Assembly (NCBI GenBank): GCA_032718475.1
Contig: JAUCBJ010002656.1
Location: 1 to 64,000 of the forward strand
Length of the DNA stretch: 64,000 bases
Direction: 5' to 3'
From: Nemertoderma westbladi
Lineage: Eukaryota > Xenacoelomorpha > Nemertodermatida > Nemertodermatidae
The stretch's first letter is position 1. Each line of letters starts with the position of its first letter. This document shows, one piece after another, positions 44,701-58,096 of this stretch. The notes under the pieces were generated by a model that saw only the letters and a list, made by a program, of their open reading frames with translations, was not told where the DNA came from and ran no database searches. Position numbers and translations under genes: made by a program.

Positions 44701-46044
44701 TCCTCGAGCTGATTTTCCTCCGCTTGTTGTTGTAGACGCTCATCTAGGAACTCTTGTAAAGAGTAGGTTCGTCCACGTTCGATGTCCTCCTCGAGATTTT
44801 GTATTTCTCTATCGAACTGGGGTAAAGCTAATTCCTTCACCGCTTGGACTTGTTGTTGCAATTTACGTTTCTCCAAACAATCGTAAGTTCCCTTTCCGAT
44901 TTTCTGCCGGATAGCGTCTAACGCATTTCGTACGACGCTCTCTTCGACTTCCGTAACGGGTTGTATCGAGGTGAAGCCGGGACGGTTGTGCGGGTTAAAC
45001 GGCGATATTAGATGACCGCGTCCCAATCCAGCTAGGTAAGGTTGGCGAATATCTAGCGAGCCTACTACCGGAGTGCCACCGATCAACTGTTCGGGTAGCA
45101 CTAGATCTTTGAACAGTGAGTACAGTTCGGGAGGATCCGTGATAATATTAGGATCAAGAGTCTGAGGTCTAACTGAGGAATGAGGAGGTCTGACCGAGTA
45201 TTCCGGAACTCTGATCATTGGTTTGTTCAAGGATCATTTGAGTCGAGCGACCGTAGGGGATACGTCGAACAGGTTTCGCTCGAAACTCCCATAAGTATAT
45301 CGTGTAAAACTGTGTTTATGTTTATGTCGGATGTTTATGTCTTTCCGTTTGCTGATTGGGTCTAGGGCATTCGTCGCAGTAATACCAAAGACGCATGTCC
45401 TGCAGGGGAAACGCGGGTGATCGTTCTCCAGTTTTACAATATTCCTCCATCTGTTCGAAGCTATCTGGGACGACAGGTAGCGGTCGATCGGCGGTAAGAT
45501 ACATCATAGTGAAATAGAGTCGTTTGAGCTCTATCATAGGATCATGATGTATACCTTGAGGATATCGAGTTTCGAGATTTTGTTGACTGGCAATATTGAG
45601 GTATGTCTCTCTCAGGAATTCCAGATAATCGTTGAAGTCGCTGCGTTTATCCGGCTCTTCAACGTCTTCCCTTTCGAGTCTGTTTCGAATAGAGTTCTCG
45701 TGTTCTATTCTCGGTTTATCGTTCCGACTCCGCTGGGTATGATATTTAAATAAAACCATTTCCCTTTCGGTGTCTACGTCGTCCGTATCGTGTAAATCGA
45801 TAGGATGGCCAGTAGTTAAGAAGTCCATATACATACCATTACGATGCGTATAGCGAGCGGTGAACTTTCTATAATCCAATTCACGCGTAAGTTGCTCCGG
45901 GGACATTGGCGGTTCGATATAACGACCATCATCCTCCGTAGTAGTTGGACCAGCGTCGCCGCGTATCAAGCTATCGACAAACGCTTGTAAAGGTAGAGTA
46001 TATCGCTCCCTGATACTAAGATCATCTTCTATCAACTCAGTCAT
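41796..46044 (-). pseudogene. Unrecognised BEL/Pao third ORF with CCHC zinc knuckle
   Basis: Two frames, 46044-45322 (240 codons) and 45230-41796 (1,144 codons), belong to one ORF of about 1,400 codons. It is broken by a small deletion near 45320 and by one nonsense codon just before the second frame (TGA where the 40-kb copy has CGA). It is an acidic, hydrophilic protein with a helical Gln-rich region near LEKRKLQQQVQAVK. At about residues 833-850 of the second frame is CRLCASRDHFTPMDSDVPC; at 888-901 is CHHCQLKGHASYNC (CX2CX4HX4C, the retroviral knuckle). It ends in a basic tail, LKKLRKRRPRKKD. I see no signal peptide, membrane helix, protease or polymerase. It lies between the pol end and the LTR, the env position. 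I do not recognise the family; nucleic-acid binding is inferred. Confidence 0.8.
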
Positions 46045-47676
46045 ATCTGCTATGAGTTTATCAATATTATAATGAGTTTATATATTAGGCTAGCGGGCGT
46101 CGCTGCCTACCCCTCTTTTGCCCCCGGACAGTGCAAGATCCTCAGCGCCGATGTACCGTCGTCGCTGTTCTTTCGCCAATGATGTAGCTACACAACGACA
46201 ACGATAACCGGCACAAGTCACTCCACTGTCCGTCCCAAAGGCTTAGATGTACTTCAGGTTCTTTCTCAAGAGTTAGGGCTACTTTCACAATTGCGACTAG
46301 CTACTGTAAACACACTTTAGCAGTAACATTCACCTATGAACGCACAAATTCAACACAACTGCCACAAACTGTACACATTCGGGCCATTTGTCCGTTAGTC
46401 AGTACCTTCCAGAATGTCACTTTATTTATTATGTATCCTTGGATACTAGCAGTGCGCTATTTATTCCCTATGCTATTCAATGGGGCAAGCTTTCTATTGT
46501 TCTTTTAACTCACTTCTAATTCTAGCGTGGTTGTTGCTATGGTGACATTATGGAAAGCTAGCGGTAGAATTAGGGTAATTCTCATGCATACAGATCTGGG
46601 ATGCTATTTAATAGTAATTCTTTAATTGTCAATATCCTCTCTATACATGATTTTATGAATTTTATCGGCTATTGACTATATATTGGAGATTCTCGCACAC
46701 TAATACACTTAATAGAGTGAATCTCCGCTCCCATGATCTATTAATTAATGGAATTTTGGGAATGTTATAAATTGTATAAAAATGACAATTTATTAAATTC
46801 ATTAAAATATATGAATTTAAATTTATTCCCGTAAATTTTATTATTTAATGTTAAATAGACACAATTTTATTCCAGAACATGTCTGGGGACTGGGATCCTT
46901 GATTCTAGGAATTTTGACCTTTTAAGAGTATCGGTAAGTGCTACGATATCTTAATCGACTAGAATTTTAAAGGATCTAAAATTTGACAGATTTTGTAAAT
47001 ATTAATAATTAATATTTAGGATGGGCACCAGTTTATTCCAGAACTTGTCTGGGGACGTTAACCACTGATTCTAGAATTTGTCTTTCAAGTATATCGGTGG
47101 GTGCTGCGATATCTTAATCGACTAGAATTGCAGATGGTCAAAGGGTTTAACAGATTTATTTGCGTTGTACGCTACTGTTAAAAGGACATCACGCTACTAT
47201 ATGTATTATTCAATATACGGTATGAGAGCAATATCGCACGAAGCAATGTCAGTGAGAAGAGGCAAGTCGATTCCAAGGTCTACCCAGAGCTTGGTTTAGC
47301 CGAGACACGAGGATCTGAATTTTGCATTCCTAATACTCTGCTTACCAATAATACTTAAATATAGTAGGAGCTTTATTGTACTTTAATAAGTACGGACATT
47401 TCATCTTACTGTAATTACGTATTTGTAATGTAATACGTACAGTAAGGAAAGGGAAAAAGAATTATTTCTCGCCGTCGCACTAAATATATAATATATAAGT
47501 AATTAAGTAATAAACGCGAATATATATTGCACTAATCTACTAAATAATCGCTAAAATAACATTCTACTAAATAAAATTAAAGAAAACGATTATAATAAAA
47601 TTACATAATAATATATACATAAATATAAAAGAATAAAACAAATACAAATATAGTCATACACCTACTCCAGCCGTTG
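46045..47676 (-). other. Intergenic region between pol and the third ORF
   Basis: It is 1.6 kb without a coding frame. An imperfect direct repeat of about 105 bp lies at about 46865-46970 and 47030-47130 (TTATTCCAGAACWTGTCTGG ... ATCTTAATCGACTAGAATT). If the third ORF is expressed from a spliced RNA, an acceptor would be expected near 46060; CTCATAGCAG lies 2 bases before the ATG, with a weak pyrimidine tract. Confidence 0.5.
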
Positions 47677-48252
47677 TTAAGTTGGGGAGTCCCTAGATGT
47701 TTGTTGGATTAGGGAGGTGGTCGTGGGAAGAGTATCTTGCCTCCCATAGTTTCCGGAGAGTTCTCTGTCTCTTTCCAGTAAACATAAGCGACCAACTGGG
47801 CGATTGAGCTGCTGTGTCTCGAAGACAATTCCCGGTTTCTTGAAGTTACGTCGCATGACGACGAGTTCTACCGATCGCACCAAACCGTCATCCGAGATGT
47901 GAGTCTCGATGATACGACCTGTCTGCCACCGCTTACGTGGAAGATCTACATCCACAATAAGAACCATGTCTCCAGCGCTGACGTTTTCTTGCTGCGCAAA
48001 CCACTTAGTTCGAAGTTGTAGCGTGGGCAGATAATGTTTTTCGAAATGGTCAGCGAAACGACCGGATAACAACTGCATGAGTTGCCAAGTTTGCCGGCAG
48101 TATTCGTCTCCGTCTGTGATTTCCGATTGTGGGAGCATGGCTACAGGTTTCTTCAGTAGGAAATGCGCGGGTGTTAGCGCTTCCAGGGAATCGGGACTCG
48201 ATGAGACTGGCATAAGCGGTCTCTCGTTGAGATAGGCGGCGATTTCCTCCAT
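47677..48252 (-). pseudogene. BEL/Pao pol C-terminus (integrase tail, DUF5641)
   Basis: The frame has 191 residues. LNERPLMPVSSSPDSLEALT and PAHFLLKKP are the usual end of the integrase core; GDMVLIVDVDLPRKRWQTGR and a closing PVGRLCLLE match the DUF5641 tail. It ends with a normal stop. The upstream part of pol is cut off at 48252 by the dispersed repeat, exactly at a TTAA. It marks the downstream ORF and LTR as parts of a BEL/Pao element. Confidence 0.9.
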
Positions 48253-49748
48253 TAACCCTATTAAACCCGGGGGGGGTCAATATGACCCCCCCCCCCCCGT
48301 GGTTTTTTTATTATAGTTCTGAAACCAACGCAGTTGGGAATCTGAAATTTTATGACTTTTCCTAAAAATCTATTGTCTTCCTAGTAGTGAAAACCGTTTT
48401 CAAAAATATTGGGTACTTTTCGAGTTATAGCACCATTTTTTAACCCTACTTTTGGCACTTTTTTTGAGACGTTTTTTGAAAATTACATTTCATTAAATAT
48501 GAATTGTAACATCGCTATTTTTGATTTACACCGGTTTTTTGGTGTTAGAAATTTGATGGAATTCATATAAATTGACTTAGAAATTTCAAACTTGTTTTTT
48601 TCGGTGGGTGCCAAATTTTGGTGCCAGCACCAAATTTTGAAATAAGTCAATTTTGTAAATTGATCGTTTGAAACTTGTTTTTTACGCAATTGGGGTTTTT
48701 TGGGTTTCTGGATTCGATGAAATATATACGAGTTGCACCAAGCGTATCAAACTTGTATTTTTCGGTGCTGTGTGCAAATTTTGGTGCTAGCACGAAATTT
48801 TGAAAATCCATTCAATAGATAAAATTGCTTGTGACAATTTATTTCTTGCGTTTTAGAGGTTTATGGCTGTTCTGAATTCAATGGAAAATATAATTATCGA
48901 ACTAGACATCTCAAACTTGTATTTTTCGGATGTGGGTGCAAAATGTGGTGCTAGCACCAAATTTTGAAAACCATCAAATATATCAATTGATTGTGTCGCC
49001 TTGTTTCTTGCGTTATACGGGTTTGTGATGGTTCTGAATTCAATGGAATCAGTAAAAATTTCATAAGAGTTCTCAAACTTGTATTTTTCGCCGGTCGGTG
49101 AAAATTGTTGTGCCAGCACCAAATTTTGGAAAATATGCAAATTGATAAGTAGATAGTATCACCTTGTTTCTTGCGTTATACGGGTTTATGAGGGTCCTGA
49201 ATCCAATGGAATCAATAAAAACAGCACTGGACATCGCAAACTTGTACTTTTTGGTGATGGGTACGAAATTTGGTGCTAGCACCAAAATTTGCCAAATTAC
49301 GCCTAAAAATACAAGTAGCAATGATCTGGCATATTAGAAATGTATTCCATTAGAATCAGCGCCCTCGAAAACCTGAAAATGTGAATTTATAGCATCGTAT
49401 AAGTGAATTAAAAATTTTGTGTTCAAACTGAAAAGTGCTGGTTACTTGTTTTTTTCATTTTTTTCCTACGCAGAGAGGACTAAACAGCCATTTATAGTAA
49501 TCATATCATTTTTTAATATTTTTCAATGTATTTTGCACCCCAGAAAACCAGTATTAAAAAATAATTAGCCTAAAATGTAACTTTCAAATTTGGTGAAAAT
49601 TGTGCACTACTTATAATTTTGGTGCTGCAATATAACCACCCCAGTACATTTTTTCGAAAAATTTTTTTTTCGGTCGGATCCAGACAAGTGATACCTACGT
49701 ACAAACAAAAAATCAGACGTTTTCGTAAATATTTGTAGATTTTAGAGG
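48252..49748. mobile_element. Dispersed repeat with piggyBac-like terminus and 160-bp subrepeats
   Basis: The edge reads TTAA (48252-48255) followed by CCCTATTAAACCC and a near-perfect palindrome GGGGGGGTCAATATGACCCC. TTAA targets and CCC-GGG termini with GGTCA arms are typical of piggyBac-related elements. Inside are five degenerate units of about 160 bp centred on TTTGGTGCTAGCACCAAATTT (about 48602, 48761, 48927, 49089, 49250). The part from 49175 on recurs inverted at 19960-20478. No transposase is visible and the other terminus was not found; the 37-bp satellite begins where this ends. Confidence 0.65.
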
Positions 49749-52700
49749 GGGTACCGCCGTTCCATTAACCATAAGGTAACATTCTAACTACCGCCGTTCC
49801 ATTAACCATAAGGTAACATTCTAACTACCGCCGTTCCATTAACCATAAGGTAACATTCTAACTACCGCCGTTCCATTAACCATAAGGTAACATTCAAACT
49901 ACCGCCGTTCCATTAACCATAAGGTAACATTCTAACTACCGCCGTTCCATTAACCATAAGGTAACATTCAAACTACCGCCGTTCCATTAACCATAAGGTA
50001 ACATTCAAACTACCGCCGTTCCATTAACCATAAGGTAACATTCAAACTACCGCCGTTCCATTAACCATAAGGTAACATTCTAACTACCGCCGTTCCATTA
50101 ACCATAAGGTAACATTCAAACTACCGCCGTTCCATTAACCATAAGGTAACATTCAAACTACCGCCGTTCCATTAACCATAAGGTAACATTCAAACTACCG
50201 CCGTTCCATTAACCATAAGGTAACATTCAAACTACCGCCGTTCCATTAACCATAAGGTAACATTCAAACTACCGCCGTTCCATTAACCATAAGGTAACAT
50301 TCAAACTACCGCCGTTCCATTAACCATAAGGTAACATTCAAACTACCGCCGTTCCATTAACCATAAGGTAACATTCAAACTACCGCCGTTCCATTAACCA
50401 TAAGGTAACATTCAAACTACCGCCGTTCCATATTAATCATAAGGTAACATTCAAACTACCGCCGTTCCATTAACCATAAGGTAACATTCAAACTACCGCC
50501 GTTCCATTAACCATAAGGTAACATTCAAACTACCGCCGTTCCATTAACCATAAGGTAACATTCAAACTACCGCCGTTCCATTAACCATAAGGTAACATTC
50601 AAACTACCGCCGTTCCATTAACCATAAGGTAACATTCAAACTACCGCCGTTCCATATTAATCATAAGGTAACATTCTAACTACCGCCGTTCCATTAACCA
50701 TAAGGTAACATTCTAACTACCGCCGTTCCATTAACCATAAGGTAACATTCTAACTACCGCCGTTCCATTAACCATAAGGTAACATTCAAACTACCGCCGT
50801 TCCATTAACCATAAGGTAACATTCAAACTACCGCCGTTCCATTAACCATAAGGTAACATTCAAACTACCGCCGTTCCATTAACCATAAGGTAACATTCAA
50901 ACTACCGCCGTTCCATTAACCATAAGGTAACATTCTAACTACCGCCGTTCCATTAACCATAAGGTAACATTCAAACTACCGCCGTTCCATTAACCATAAG
51001 GTAACATTCTAACTACCGCCGTTCCATTAACCATAAGGTAACATTCTAACTACCGCCGTTCCATTAACCATAAGGTAACATTCTAACTACCGCCGTTCCA
51101 TTAACCATAAGGTAACATTCAAACTACCGCCGTTCCATTAACCATAAGGTAACATTCAAACTACCGCCGTTCCATTAACCATAAGGTAACATTCAAACTA
51201 CCGCCGTTCCATTAACCATAAGGTAACATTCAAACTACCGCCGTTCCATTAACCATAAGGTAACATTCAAACTACCGCCGTTCCATTAACCATAAGGTAA
51301 CATTCAAACTACCGCCGTTCCATTAACCATAAGGTAACATTCAAACTACCGCCGTTCCATTAACCATAAGGTAACATTCAAACTACCGCCGTTCCATTAA
51401 CCATAAGGTAACATTCAAACTACCGCCGTTCCATTAACCATAAGGTAACATTCTAACTACCGCCGTTCCATTAACCATAAGGTAACATTCAAACTACCGC
51501 CGTTCCATTAACCATAAGGTAACATTCAAACTACCGCCGTTCCATTAACCATAAGGTAACATTCAAACTACCGCCGTTCCATTAACCATAAGGTAACATT
51601 CAAACTACCGCCGTTCCATTAACCATAAGGTAACATTCAAACTACCGCCGTTCCATTAACCATAAGGTAACATTCAAACTACCGCCGTTCCATTAACCAT
51701 AAGGTAACATTCAAACTACCGCCGTTCCATTAATCATAAGGTAACATTCAAACTACCGCCGTTCCATTAATCATAAGGTAACATTCTAACTACCGCCGTT
51801 CCATTAACCATAAGGTAACATTCAAACTACCGCCGTTCCATTAACCATAAGGTAACATTCAAACTACCACCGTTCCATTAACCATAAGGTAACATTCAAA
51901 CTACCGCCGTTCCATTAACCATAAGGTAACATTCAAACTACCGCCGTTCCATTAACCATAAGGTAACATTCAAACTACCGCCGTTCCATTAACCATAAGG
52001 TAACATTCAAACTACCGCCGTTCCATTAACCATAAGGTAACATTCAAACTACCGCCGTTCCATTAACCATAAGGTAACATTCAAACTACCGCCGTTCCAT
52101 TAACCATAAGGTAACATTCAAACTACCGCCGTTCCATTAACCATAAGGTAACATTCAAACTACCGCCGTTCCATTAACCATAAGGTAACATTCAAACTAC
52201 CGCCGTTCCATTAACCATAAGGTAACATTCAAACTACCGCCGTTCCATTAACCATAAGGTAACATTCTAACTACCGCCGTTCCATTAATCATAAGGTAAC
52301 ATTCTAACTACCGCCGTTCCATTAACCATAAGGTAACATTCAAACTACCGCCGTTCCATTAACCATAAGGTAACATTCAAACTACCGCCGTTCCATTAAC
52401 CATAAGGTAACATTCAAACTACCGCCGTTCCATTAACCATAAGGTAACATTCAAACTACCGCCGTTCCATATTAACCATAAGGTAACATTCTAACTACCG
52501 CCGTTCCATTAACCATAAGGTAACATTCTAACTACCGCCGTTCCATTAACCATAAGGTAACATTCTAACTACCGCCGTTCCATTAACCATAAGGTAACAT
52601 TCAAACTACCGCCGTTCCATTAACCATAAGGTAACATTCAAACTACCGCCGTTCCATTAACCATAAGGTAACATTCAAACTACCGCCGTTCCATTAACCA

Positions 52701-55700
52701 TAAGGTAACATTCAAACTACCGCCGTTCCATATTAACCATAAGGTAACATTCTAACTACCGCCGTTCCATTAACCATAAGGTAACATTCTAACTACCGCC
52801 GTTCCATTAACCATAAGGTAACATTCTAACTACCGCCGTTCCATTAACCATAAGGTAACATTCAAACTACCGCCGTTCCATTAACCATAAGGTAACATTC
52901 TAACTACCGCCGTTCCATTAACCATAAGGTAACATTCAAACTACCGCCGTTCCATTAACCATAAGGTAACATTCTAACTACCGCCGTTCCATTAACCATA
53001 AGGTAACATTCAAACTACCGCCGTTCCATATTAACCATAAGGTAACATTCAAACTACCGCCGTTCCATTAACCATAAGGTAACATTCAAACTACCGCCGT
53101 TCCATTAACCATAAGGTAACATTCAAACTACCGCCGTTCCATTAATCATAAGGTAACATTCAAACTACCGCCGTTCCATATTAATCATAAGGTAACATTC
53201 AAACTACCGCCGTTCCATTAACCATAAGGTAACATTCAAACTACCGCCGTTCCATATTAACCATAAGGTAACATTCAAACTACCGCCGTTCCATTAACCA
53301 TAAGGTAACATTCAAACTACCGCCGTTCCATTAACCATAAGGTAACATTCAAACTACCGCCGTTCCATTAACCATAAGGTAACATTCAAACTACCGCCGT
53401 TCCATTAACCATAAGGTAACATTCAAACTACCGCCGTTCCATTAACCATAAGGTAACATTCTAACTACCGCCGTTCCATTAACCATAAGGTAACATTCTA
53501 ACTACCGCCGTTCCATTAACCATAAGGTAACATTCAAACTACCGCCGTTCCATATTAACCATAAGGTAACATTCAAACTACCGCCGTTCCATTAACCATA
53601 AGGTAACATTCAAACTACCGCCGTTCCATTAACCATAAGGTAACATTCAAACTACCGCCGTTCCATTAACCATAAGGTAACATTCAAACTACCGCCGTTC
53701 CATTTAACCATAAGGTAACATTCAAACTACCGCCGTTCCATTAACCATAAGGTAACATTCAAACTACCGCCGTTCCATATTAACCATAAGGTAACATTCA
53801 AACTACCACCGTTCCATTAACCATAAGGTAACATTCAAACTACCGCCGTTCCATTAACCATAAGGTAACATTCAAACTACCGCCGTTCCATTAACCATAA
53901 GGTAACATTCAAACTACCGCCGTTCCATTAACCATAAGGTAACATTCAAACTACCGCCGTTCCATTAACCATAAGGTAACATTCAAACTACCGCCGTTCC
54001 ATTAACCATAAGGTAACATTCTAACTACCGCCGTTCCATTAACCATAAGGTAACATTCTAACTACCGCCGTTCCATTAACCATAAGGTAACATTCAAACT
54101 ACCGCCGTTCCATTAACCATAAGGTAACATTCAAACTACCGCCGTTCCATTAACCATAAGGTAACATTCAAACTACCGCCGTTCCATTAACCATAAGGTA
54201 ACATTCAAACTACCGCCGTTCCATATTAATCATAAGGTAACATTCTAACTACCGCCGTTCCATTAACCATAAGGTAACATTCTAACTACCGCCGTTCCAT
54301 TAACCATAAGGTAACATTCTAACTACCGCCGTTCCATTAACCATAAGGTAACATTCAAACTACCGCCGTTCCATTAACCATAAGGTAACATTCAAACTAC
54401 CGCCGTTCCATTAACCATAAGGTAACATTCAAACTACCGCCGTTCCATTAACCATAAGGTAACATTCAAACTACCGCCGTTCCTATTAACCATAAGGTAA
54501 CATTCTAACTACCGCCGTTCCATTAACCATAAGGTAACATTCTAACTACCGCCGTTCCATTAACCATAAGGTAACATTCTAACTACCGCCGTTCCATTAA
54601 CCATAAGGTAACATTCAAACTACCGCCGTTCCATTAACCATAAGGTAACATTCAAACTACCGCCGTTCCATTAACCATAAGGTAACATTCAAACTACCGC
54701 CGTTCCATTAACCATAAGGTAACATTCTAACTACCGCCGTTCCATTAACCATAAGGTAACATTCAAACTACCGCCGTTCCATATTAACCATAAGGTAACA
54801 TTCAAACTACCGCCGTTCCATTAACCATAAGGTAACATTCAAACTACCGCCGTTCCATTAACCATAAGGTAACATTCAAACTACCGCCGTTCCATTAACC
54901 ATAAGGTAACATTCAAACTACCGCCGTTCCATATTAATCATAAGGTAACATTCAAACTACCGCCGTTCCATTAACCATAAGGTAACATTCAAACTACCGC
55001 CGTTCCATTAACCATAAGGTAACATTCAAACTACCGCCGTTCCATATTAACCATAAGGTAACATTCAAACTACCGCCGTTCCATTAACCATAAGGTAACA
55101 TTCTAACTACCGCCGTTCCATTAACCATAAGGTAACATTCAAACTACCGCCGTTCCATTAACCATAAGGTAACATTCTAACTACCGCCGTTCCATTAACC
55201 ATAAGGTAACATTCAAACTACCGCCGTTCCATTAAGCATAAGGTAACATTCTAATTACCGCCGTTCCATTAACCATAAGGTAACATTCAAACTACCGCCG
55301 TTCCATTAACCATAAGGTAACATTCAAACTACCGCCGTTCCATTAACCATAAGGTAACATTCAAACTACCGCCGTTCCATATTAACCATAAGGTAACATT
55401 CTAACTACCACCGTTCCATTAACCATAAGGTAACATTCAAACTACCGCCGTTCCATTAACCATAAGGTAACATTCAAACTACCGCCGTTCCATTAACCAT
55501 AAGGTTCCATATTAACATAAGGTAACATTCTACTACCGCCGTTCCATTAACCATAAGGTAACATTCAAACTACCGCCGTTCCATTAACCATAAGGTAACA
55601 TTCAAACCACCGCCGTTCCATATTAACCATAAGGTAACATTCTAACTACCGCCGTTCCATTAACCATAAGGTAACATTCAAACTACCGCCGTTCCATTAA

Positions 55701-57988
55701 CCATAAGGTAACATTCTAACTACCGCCGTTCCATATTAACCATAAGGTAACATTCTAACTACCGCCGTTCCATTAACCATAAGGTAACATTCAAACTACC
55801 GCCGTTCCATATTAACCATAAGGTAACATTCAAACTACCGCCGTTCCATTAACCATAAGGTAACATTCTAACTACCGCCGTTCCATTAACCATAAGGTAA
55901 CATTCTAACTACCGCCGTTCCATATTAATCATAAGGCAACATTCAAACTACCGCCGTTCCATTAACCATAAGGTAACGTTCTTACTACCGCCGTTCCATT
56001 AACCATAAGGTAACATTCTAACTACCGCCGTTCCATATTAATCATAAGGTAACATTCTAACTACCGCCGTTCCATTAACCATAAGGTAACGTTCTTACTA
56101 CCGCCGTTCCATTAACCATAAGGTAACATTCTAACTACCGCCGTTCCATATTAATCATAAGGTAACATTCTAACTACCGCCGTTCCATTAACCATAAGGT
56201 AACATTCTAACTACCGCCGTTCCATTAACCATAAGGTAACATTCTAACTACCGCCGTTCCATTAACCATAAGGTAACATTCAAACTACCACCGTTCCATT
56301 AACCATAAGGTAACATTCAAACTACCGCCGTTCCATTAACAAGGTAACATTCAAACTACCACCGTTCCATATTAATCATAAGGTAACATTCTAACTACCG
56401 CCGTTCCATTAACCATAAGGTAACATTCAAACTACCACCGTTCCATTAACCATAAGGTAACATTCAAACTACCGCCGTTCCATATTAATCATAAGGTAAC
56501 ATTCTAACTACCGCCGTTCCATTAACCACAAGGTAACATTCAAACTACCGCCGTTCCATTAACCATAAGGTAACATTCAAACTACCGCCGTTCCATATTA
56601 ACCATAAGGTAACATTCTAACTACCGCCGTTCCATTAACCATAAGGTAACATTCTAACTACCGCCGTTCCATTAACCATAAGGTAACATTCAAACTACCG
56701 CCGTTCCATTAACCATAAGGTAACATTCAAACTACCGCCGTTCCATTAACCATAAGGTAACATTCAAACTACCGCCGTTCCATTAACCATAAGGTAACAT
56801 TCAAACTACCGCCGTTCCATTAACCATAAGGTAACATTCAAACTACCGCCGTTCCATTAACCATAAGGTAACATTCAAACTACCGCCGTTCCATTAACCA
56901 TAAGGTAACATTCAAACTACCGCCGTTCCATTAATCATAAGGTAACATTCAAACTACCACCGTTCCATTAACCATAAGGTAACATTCAAACTACCGCCGT
57001 TCCATTAACCATAAGGTAACATTCAAACTACCGCCGTTCCATTAACCATAAGGTAACATTCAAACTACCGCCGTTCCATTAACCATAAGGTAACATTCAA
57101 ACTACCGCCGTTCCATTAACCATAAGGTAACATTCAAACTACCGCCGTTCCATTAATCATAAGGTAACATTCAAACTACCACCGTTCCATTAACCATAAG
57201 GTAACATTCAAACTACCGCCGTTCCATATTAACCATAAGGTAACATTCTAACTACCGCCGTTCCATTAACCATAAGGTAACATTCAAACTACCACCGTTC
57301 CATTAACCATAAGGTAACATTCAAACTACCGCCGTTCCATATTAATCATAAGGTAACATTCTAACTACCGCCGTTCCATTAACCATAAGGTAACATTCAA
57401 ACTACCACCGTTCCATTAACCATAAGGTAACATTCAAACTACCGCCGTTCCATATTAACCATAAGGTAACATTCAAACTACCGCCGTTCCATTAACCATA
57501 AGGTAACATTCAAACTACCGCCGTTCCATATTAACCATAAGGTAACATTCTAACTACCACCGTTCTATTAACCATAAGGCAACATTCAAATTACCGCCGT
57601 TCCATATTAACCATAAGGTAACATTCAAACTACCGCCGTTCCATTAACCATAAGGTAACATTCAAACTACCGCCGTTCCATATTAACCATAAGGTAACAT
57701 TCAAACTACCGCCGTTCCATTAACCATAAGGTAACATTCAAACTACCGCCGTTCCATATTAACCATAAGGTAACATTCAAACTACCGCCGTTCCATTAAC
57801 CATAAGGTAACATTCAAACTACCGCCGTTCCATATTAACCATAAGGTAACATTCTAACTACCGCCGTTCCATTAACCATAAGGTAACATTCAAACTACCG
57901 CCGTTCCATATTAACCATAAGTTAACATTCAAACTACCGCCGTTCCATATTAACCATAAGGTAACATTCAAACTACCGCCGTTCCATA
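49749..57988. repeat. 37-bp satellite array, about 220 copies
   Basis: 8.2 kb of a 37-bp unit that includes ACTACCGCCGTTCCATTAA and CCATAAGGTAACATTC. Units are nearly identical; recurring variants are TTCTAAC or TTCAAAC, CCATATTAA (+2 bp) for CCATTAA, AATC for AACC, and CCACCG for CCGCCG. The variants recur in runs, as expected from unequal crossing-over, and are commoner toward the 58-kb end. No coding frame is maintained. Confidence 0.98.
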
Positions 57989-58096
57989 ATTTTAAGAATA
58001 AAGACATCGAACTTCTCAGAAAATTATTTTAATTGGCAGATCCCAAACAAGACCCCCTTTTTAAAATTTTTTCAATTTTATAGTTAGGTAATAGTA

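Noticed and set aside
41796-46044. Envelope glycoprotein, suggested by its position after pol
   Set aside because: No signal peptide, transmembrane segment or furin-type site is visible; the protein is hydrophilic with zinc knuckles and a basic tail.
49749-57988. CRISPR array
   Set aside because: There are no unique spacers: the 37-bp units are contiguous and the sequence is from an animal genome.
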